A stretch of 10,522 bases of DNA from Pseudonocardia sp. (lineage in GTDB: Bacteria > Actinomycetota > Actinomycetes > Mycobacteriales > Pseudonocardiaceae): assembly GCA_030453005.1 (NCBI GenBank), contig JAKDLE010000047.1, positions 1-10,522 of the forward strand, given 5' to 3'. Both the position numbers and the translations under genes were made by a program. The notes below the pieces were generated by a model that saw only the letters and a program-made list of their open reading frames with translations, searched no databases and had not been told where the DNA came from. The first letter of the stretch is position 1. Each line of letters opens with the position of its first letter. Positions 6,895-10,522 of the stretch are shown piece after piece.

Positions 6895-7485
6895 TCATGG
6901 CCCGAACAGCGTGTCGAGATGCGCGTCGAAGACGGCGAGGGCCTCGTCGGCCGAGTAGTGCCCGCCCAGCACGTGCACCCCCAGCCCCTCGACGAGCGCG
7001 AGCAGCGCCGTCGCCGCCCGGAGGGGATCGACCGTGGTCACGGCCTCCCCCGCGGCCTGCGCCGCGCGGATCCGGTCGCCGACGAAGGCCCGCATCTGTG
7101 CGGTGTTCTCCCGCAGCCCCTCCGCGACGGTCGGACGCACCGCGGCGTAGGCCTGGAACGCCAGCGCCACCTGCCCCTCCACGGTGCGCTCCTCGTCCAG
7201 CGGGAGGAGCTGGACCAGCAGAGCCCGCAGCATCTCGCGCAGCGGTGTGTCGGCGTCGCCGCCCGCGGCCAGCCGGGCCGCGACGTTCTCGCTGACCCGA
7301 CCCAGCGCGAAGACCATCATCTCGTCCTTGTCGCGGAAATAGTGCTGCACCATGCCCACCGACACGCTGGCCTCGGCCGCGACGTGCCGCAGGCTGACGG
7401 CCTCCAGGCCGCGCTCGGCGGCGACGCGCATCAGCGCGGCGGCGATCCGCGTCCGCCGCTCGTGACGGTCGACCTTCCGGGGCAC
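6895..7485 (-). CDS. TetR-family transcriptional regulator, probable local repressor of the P450
   Basis: One-component regulator, 196 aa, usual length for TetR. The N-terminal helix-turn-helix spans residues about 8-55: RTRIAAALMRVAAERGLEAV, then SLRHVAAEASVSVGMVQHYF, with the recognition helix around residues 40-48 and the typical YFRDKDEM that follows. The rest is an all-helical ligand-binding and dimer domain whose ligand cannot be guessed. The VAAEASVSVGMVQHYF pattern resembles BetI/TetR_C_6-type members. Start: GTG at 7485 with AAAGAG about 8 nt upstream. It is divergent from the P450 gene across 75 bp, the standard arrangement for a TetR repressor controlling itself and its neighbour. 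It also precedes metB on the same strand, with an inverted repeat between. Its effector may be the P450 substrate. Confidence 0.9.
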   Translation of the reverse strand: MPRKVDRHERRTRIAAALMRVAAERGLEAVSLRHVAAEASVSVGMVQHYFRDKDEMMVFALGRVSENVAARLAAGGDADTPLREMLRALLVQLLPLDEERTVEGQVALAFQAYAAVRPTVAEGLRENTAQMRAFVGDRIRAAQAAGEAVTTVDPLRAATALLALVEGLGVHVLGGHYSADEALAVFDAHLDTLFGP

Positions 7486-7560
7486 GGGACCACTCTTTCA
7501 CAGTGCACCCGTATTGACACCTCGGTTACAGTACAACTGCATTGCCAAAGGAGGAACGCC
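7486..7560. promoter_or_regulatory. Divergent tetR / P450 promoter-operator region
   Basis: 75 bp, locally richer in A and T than its surroundings. Elements seen: TTGACA at 7514-7519, a perfect -35 consensus, but its partner at 17 bp (CTGCAT, 7537-7542) is poor; TACAGT at 7527-7532, a good TANNNT -10 for the P450; an imperfect dyad around CAGT (7529-7532) and ACTG (7536-7539); and GTGCAC at 7503-7508. CAGTGCACC (7501-7509) and CAGTACAAC (7529-7537) are similar direct copies 28 bp apart. Any of these could be the TetR operator. Exact promoters remain uncertain. Confidence 0.5.
7547..7554 (+). promoter_or_regulatory. Near-perfect ribosome binding site of the P450 gene
   Basis: AAAGGAGG, almost the full anti-Shine-Dalgarno complement, 6 nt before the ATG at 7561. 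It is much stronger than the sites of the neighbouring genes and fixes the P450 start. It suggests high translation once the gene is derepressed. Confidence 0.85.
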
Positions 7561-8703
7561 ATGACGACCCTTCCCCTCGACCGACCCGACCCGCTGCGCC
7601 CACCGCCCGCCTACGCCGAGCTGCGCGAGGACGACCCCGTCGCGCGGGTCACCACCCCGGACGGGGCCAGGGCGTGGCTGGTCACCGGCCACGACGCCGT
7701 CATCACGGTGCTGACCGACCCGCGGTTCGGGGTGACGCCCCCCGGCGGCGCCCATCCCGGCAACGACACCCTGTTCCAGGACGGCGAACGGCACGCCCGC
7801 CTGCGCCGCCTGGTCTCGCGGGTCTTCACCCCCCTCAGCATCGACGCGCTGCGCGAGCGGGTGGCGGAGCAGGCCGAGGCGCTCGTCGCGGAGATGGTCG
7901 AGAAGGGGGCACCGGCCGACCTCGTCGACGCCGTCGCCGCCCCGCTGTCCATCACCGTGATCGGGGAGCTGCTCGGCGTCACGACCGCGGAGCTGAGCAG
8001 GTTCCGCCGGTCGGCCGACGCTGCTCTCACCGGCACCGACCCCGCCGCGCTCGCGCAGGGCTGGGCGGCGCTGCAGGAGCTCGTCGCAGGCCTCGTCGAG
8101 GACAAACGCCACGATCCCGGCGACGACCTGCTCAGCAGCCTGATCACGGTTCGCGACGCCGATGACGGCAGGCTCAGCGACGGCGAGCTCGTCGCGATGG
8201 CCACCGTGCTCGTCGCCGCGGGGTACCTCAGTGCGGCCAACGCGATCGCGGTCGGCGCGATGCAGCTGGTGACGCTGGGCCGCCTCGCCGACGTCGCCGA
8301 CCCCGCGACCCGGGAACCGGCCGTCGAGGAGCTGCTGCGCTACCAGTCCGGGGTCACCGGAGAGCCGCTGCCCCGCTGGGCCCGGGTCGACCTGGAGCTG
8401 GCGGGCGTGCCGGTCGCGGCGGGCGAGATGGTGCTCGTCCGGCTGGAGGCCGCCGACCGCGACCCGAGCCGATTCCCCGACCCCGACGCGTTCGACCCGA
8501 CCCGCGAGGGCACCCACCTGGCCTTCGGCCGCGGCCCACACCACTGCCTCGGCGCCGCACTGGCCCGCCTGGAGCTCGGGGCCGCCCTCGGCGCCCTCGC
8601 GACCGGGCTCCCGAGCCTGCGCCTCGCCGTCCCGGTCCCAGACGTCGAGTGGGTGCACGGCTACGCCGACTCCGGCCCGGCCGCGCTGCCCGTCACCTGG
8701 TGA
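7561..8703 (+). CDS. Cytochrome P450 with non-canonical I-helix (no acid-alcohol pair)
   Basis: Soluble bacterial class I P450, 380 aa, slightly short for the group; it would need a ferredoxin and reductase, not encoded nearby. The haem-binding loop FGRGPHHCLGAALARLEL has the proximal Cys329. The K-helix EXXR is E257-L-L-R260. The C-helix haem-propionate motif is HARLRRLVSRVF (His78, Arg82). The meander AADRDPSRFPDPDAFDPTRE is standard. The oddity is the I-helix: where relatives read AGHETTAN, this has AGYLSAAN (residues 220-227). Leu223 stands where the proton-relay Glu/Asp should be and Ser224 replaces the conserved Thr. All other signatures are intact, so it is likely a folded haem protein, perhaps with substrate-assisted or unusual chemistry. 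Substrate unknown. Control by the divergent TetR is likely. Strong RBS and unambiguous ATG. Confidence 0.93.
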   Translation: MTTLPLDRPDPLRPPPAYAELREDDPVARVTTPDGARAWLVTGHDAVITVLTDPRFGVTPPGGAHPGNDTLFQDGERHARLRRLVSRVFTPLSIDALRERVAEQAEALVAEMVEKGAPADLVDAVAAPLSITVIGELLGVTTAELSRFRRSADAALTGTDPAALAQGWAALQELVAGLVEDKRHDPGDDLLSSLITVRDADDGRLSDGELVAMATVLVAAGYLSAANAIAVGAMQLVTLGRLADVADPATREPAVEELLRYQSGVTGEPLPRWARVDLELAGVPVAAGEMVLVRLEAADRDPSRFPDPDAFDPTREGTHLAFGRGPHHCLGAALARLELGAALGALATGLPSLRLAVPVPDVEWVHGYADSGPAALPVTW

Positions 8704-8709
8704 CGACCG

Positions 8710-8779
8710 ACCGCACCGCCGTCGTGGTGCCCGCACCGCCGTCCGGGCGGCGGTGCCGACCCGACAACGGCGGTGCGGT
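8710..8779. terminator. Nested palindromes between convergent P450 and cbs genes, likely bidirectional terminator
   Basis: The outer pair, ACCGCACCGCCGT (8710-8722) and ACGGCGGTGCGGT (8767-8779), is a perfect 13-bp inverted repeat. Nested within it, GCACCGCCG (8733-8741) and CGGCGGTGC (8748-8756) form a 9-bp stem with a 6-nt loop. CCGCACCGCCGTC also occurs twice in direct orientation (8711-8723, 8731-8743). The block fills nearly the whole 84-bp gap between the two stop codons, so termination from both sides is the simplest role. Confidence 0.75.
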
Positions 8780-8787
8780 TCAATCGG

Positions 8788-10158
8788 TCAGCCGCCGGAG
8801 CCGAGGAACGCGAGCACGTCGGAGCGGGTCACCACGCCGGCAGGCTTGCCGTCCACCAGCACGAGGGCGGCGTCGGCGGAGGTGAAGGCGCCCATGGCGC
8901 TGTCCAGCGCCTCGTTCGCCCCGAGGGTGGGCAGCGCGGGCGACATGTGGTTCTCCAGCCGGTCGGCGAGCTGGGCGCGGCCGGTGAACAGGGCGTCGAG
9001 CAGGTCGCGCTCGACGACGGCACCGGCGACCTCGGCGGCCATGACCGGCGGCTCCGCGCGCACGACGGGCATCTGCGAGACGTGGAACTCCCGCAGGTAG
9101 TGCACGGCGTCGGCGACGGTCTCGTTCGGGTGGGCGTGCACCAGGTCGGGCATCGTGCCGTCCTTGCGACGCAGCACGTCACCGACGGTGGAGCCCTCGG
9201 TGGGCGGCAGGAAGCCGTAGCCCGACATCCACGCGTCGTTGAACACCTTGCCCAGGTATCCCCGGCCGCCGTCGGGCAGCAGGACCACGACCACCGCGTC
9301 GGCAGGCAGCGAGCGGGCCACCCGCAGGGCGGCGACCGTGGCCATCCCGCACGAACCGCCGACGAGCAACGCCTCCTCGCGGGCGAGGCGGCGCGTCATG
9401 TCGAAGGAGTCGCCGTCGGACACCGCCAGGATCGCGTCGCACACGTCCTTGTCGTAGGTGGCGGGCCAGAAGTCCTCGCCGACGCCCTCCACCAGGTAGG
9501 GCCTGCCCCCGCCACCGCTGTAGACCGAGCCCTCGGGGTCGGCTCCGATGATCTGCACCCGCCCGTCGGACACCTCCTTGAGGTAGCGCCCGACGCCGCT
9601 GATCGTGCCGCCGGTGCCGATGCCCGCCACGAAGTGGGTGATGCGGCCGTCGGTCTGCTCCCAGATCTCCGGACCGGTGGCGAGGTAGTGCGACTCGGGG
9701 TTGTGCACGTTCGCGTACTGGTTGGGCTTCCAGCCGCCGTCGATCTCGGTGGCCAGCCGGTCGGAGACGTTGTAGTAGGAGTCCGGATGATCGGGCTCCA
9801 CCCCCGTCGGGCAGACGACGACCTCGGCGCCGTACGCGCGCAGCACGTTGCGCTTGTCCTCGCTGACCTTCTCGGGGCAGACGAACACGCAGCTGTAGCC
9901 CTTGCGCTGGGCGACCATCGCCAGCCCGACACCGGTGTTGCCCGACGTCGGTTCCACGATGGTGCCCCCGGGACGCAGCTCGCCCGAGGACTCGGCGGCC
10001 TCCACCATGCGCAGCGCGATGCGGTCCTTCACGCTCCCGCCGGGGTTGAAGTACTCGACCTTGGCCAGCACCGGGGCCTCGATGCCCGTGGCGACTGCTC
10101 CGAGCCGGACGAGTGGTGTGTTCCCGACCAGGTCGGCGACGTGCTCGACGTAGCGCAT
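8788..10158 (-). CDS. cbs: Cystathionine beta-synthase with C-terminal CBS-domain pair
   Basis: PLP enzyme, 456 aa, condensing homocysteine with serine (or O-acetylserine) to cystathionine, the first step of reverse transsulfuration. The catalytic core spans residues about 1-315: VGNTPLVRL (11-19), PGGSVKDRIA with PLP-lysine Lys44, PTSGNTG (70-76, cofactor/substrate loop), the phosphate-binding GTGGT (181-185) and LVGGSCGMA. Residues about 325-456 form two tandem CBS domains (one around DLVHAHPNETVADAVHYL, one ending DGKPAGVVTRSDVLAFLG). These separate it from plain cysteine synthases and suggest allosteric control by an adenosyl ligand. The human-type haem-binding N-terminus is absent. Start: ATG at 10158 matches the family N-terminus (MRYVEHVADL); an in-frame GTG 18 nt upstream is an alternative. 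The same strand carries metB, with the tetR-P450 pair between them. Confidence 0.93.
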   Translation of the reverse strand: MRYVEHVADLVGNTPLVRLGAVATGIEAPVLAKVEYFNPGGSVKDRIALRMVEAAESSGELRPGGTIVEPTSGNTGVGLAMVAQRKGYSCVFVCPEKVSEDKRNVLRAYGAEVVVCPTGVEPDHPDSYYNVSDRLATEIDGGWKPNQYANVHNPESHYLATGPEIWEQTDGRITHFVAGIGTGGTISGVGRYLKEVSDGRVQIIGADPEGSVYSGGGGRPYLVEGVGEDFWPATYDKDVCDAILAVSDGDSFDMTRRLAREEALLVGGSCGMATVAALRVARSLPADAVVVVLLPDGGRGYLGKVFNDAWMSGYGFLPPTEGSTVGDVLRRKDGTMPDLVHAHPNETVADAVHYLREFHVSQMPVVRAEPPVMAAEVAGAVVERDLLDALFTGRAQLADRLENHMSPALPTLGANEALDSAMGAFTSADAALVLVDGKPAGVVTRSDVLAFLGSGG

Positions 10159-10172
10159 GGGCCCATCGTCCC

Positions 10173-10188
10173 GCACGGGGTTCCGTGC
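10173..10188. promoter_or_regulatory. Palindrome in the cbs 5' leader
   Basis: GCACGG at 10173-10178 and CCGTGC at 10183-10188 flank a 4-nt GGTT loop, 15 nt before the cbs start codon. GGGCCC copies sit almost symmetrically on both sides. It could be an operator or a leader hairpin that affects translation. Confidence 0.3.
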
Positions 10189-10218
10189 CGTGGGTGGAGG
10201 GCCCGCCGACACCACCTG

Positions 10219-10255
10219 GACGCAGAACGAACACGTCTGACGCAGGACGAGTACG
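10219..10255. repeat. Imperfect 17-bp direct repeat upstream of cbs, 20-bp period
   Basis: GACGCAGAACGAACACG (10219-10235) and GACGCAGGACGAGTACG (10239-10255) agree at 14 of 17 positions, all differences being transitions. The 20-bp period is about two helical turns, so two protein subunits could bind the same face. They lie 61-97 nt upstream of the cbs start, where an activator or repressor site would be expected. Confidence 0.5.
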
Positions 10256-10522
10256 GGATACGCCCCGACGGCGAGGCGAGCGCCGCGGTGGGTGGCGAGA
10301 GAACTACGCTGCGCCAGCAGCATGACTCCTCCGAGCCGACGGGCACATCGGCCGGGTGACGGAGTCACCGCGCTCCCCCAGGGGTCCTCGCGGCGCGTGC
10401 CCACCCGGCGCTCCCCGCCCGAACCCACCAGCTCTCCGGTCCACCTCTGCCTGGCGACCCCAGCCGCTGCGGATCGGTCGTCGTCGTCTTCGCCGCAGCA
10501 GGAGGGCCGGGTTTCGTGTACG

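Larger units (their letters stand above)
10159..10522. other. Region upstream of cbs with no confident gene
   Basis: These 364 bases should include the cbs promoter and 5' leader (minus strand). Visible elements are a hairpin-forming palindrome at 10173-10188, flanking GGGCCC copies at 10159-10164 and 10199-10204, and a 17-bp direct repeat at 10219-10255. Beyond about 10260 both strands stay open in more than one frame without a recognisable protein. A plus-strand frame from GTG 10356 to the edge would give about 55 residues rich in Pro and Arg (start MTESPRSPRGPRG), but has no good ribosome binding site. TACGCT at 10305-10310 resembles a plus-strand -10 just before an ATG at 10322. I do not call a gene here. 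Confidence 0.5.

Noticed and set aside
6815..7501. In-frame upstream extension of metB through the tetR gene
   Set aside because: The open frame continues by chance. The MetB family N-terminus begins at 6814 and the upstream part is Arg/Ala-rich shadow of tetR.
8788..10158. Cysteine synthase (CysK/CysM) in place of Cbs
   Set aside because: Two C-terminal CBS domains and total length match cystathionine beta-synthase.
8773..10359. Plus-strand open frame opposite cbs
   Set aside because: Composition is that of an antisense shadow; the minus strand encodes a complete Cbs with all motifs.
1..10522. tRNA, rRNA, insertion sequence or prophage remnants
   Set aside because: No cloverleaf with CCA-end pattern, rRNA signature, transposase motif or flanking terminal repeats could be seen on either strand.

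Overview
The window is very GC-rich, with GTG/ATG starts, strongly G/C-ending codons and long spurious open frames on every strand. This, with the gene families present, points to an actinobacterium. A Pseudonocardia-like member of the Pseudonocardiales is my best guess, but it is an inference from style and content, not a database match.

Layout from left to right: (1) the N-terminal part of a threonine ammonia-lyase (ilvA) leaves the left edge on the minus strand. (2) Divergent from it is an ECF sigma factor of the SigG/SigJ kind with a fused SnoaL-like C-terminal domain, followed by a small secreted or membrane-anchored protein. (3) A hairpin and a short GC-rich tandem repeat separate these from a convergent minus-strand operon encoding a three-subunit molybdenum aldehyde oxidoreductase of the PaoABC (YagTSR) type, read 2Fe-2S subunit, FAD/4Fe-4S subunit, Mo subunit, with 4-nt overlaps between genes. 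(4) Just 28 nt upstream of that operon, on the same strand, lies metB (cystathionine gamma-synthase). (5) A TetR-family regulator (minus) and a cytochrome P450 (plus) form a divergent pair sharing a 75-bp intergenic region. (6) Nested palindromes separate the P450 from the convergent cbs (cystathionine beta-synthase with two CBS domains). (7) The last ~360 bases hold the cbs upstream region, with a 20-nt-period direct repeat, and no gene I can call with confidence.

How the genes fit together: cbs and metB are the two cystathionine-forming enzymes of transsulfuration, and ilvA belongs to the neighbouring threonine/2-oxobutyrate branch, so the backbone is an amino-acid metabolism block. The tetR-P450 pair sits between cbs and metB and looks like an accessory insertion with its own control. 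The aldehyde oxidoreductase could be transcribed from the metB side. The sigma factor has no anti-sigma gene next to it; its C-terminal domain may regulate it in cis.

I see no CRISPR array, transposase, tRNA, rRNA or phage gene. The most unusual item is the P450, whose I-helix lacks the acid-alcohol pair normally needed for oxygen activation. Nothing here amounts to a clear new multi-gene system. The candidates are a chemically atypical P450 with a local repressor, and several palindromic or repeated intergenic elements.
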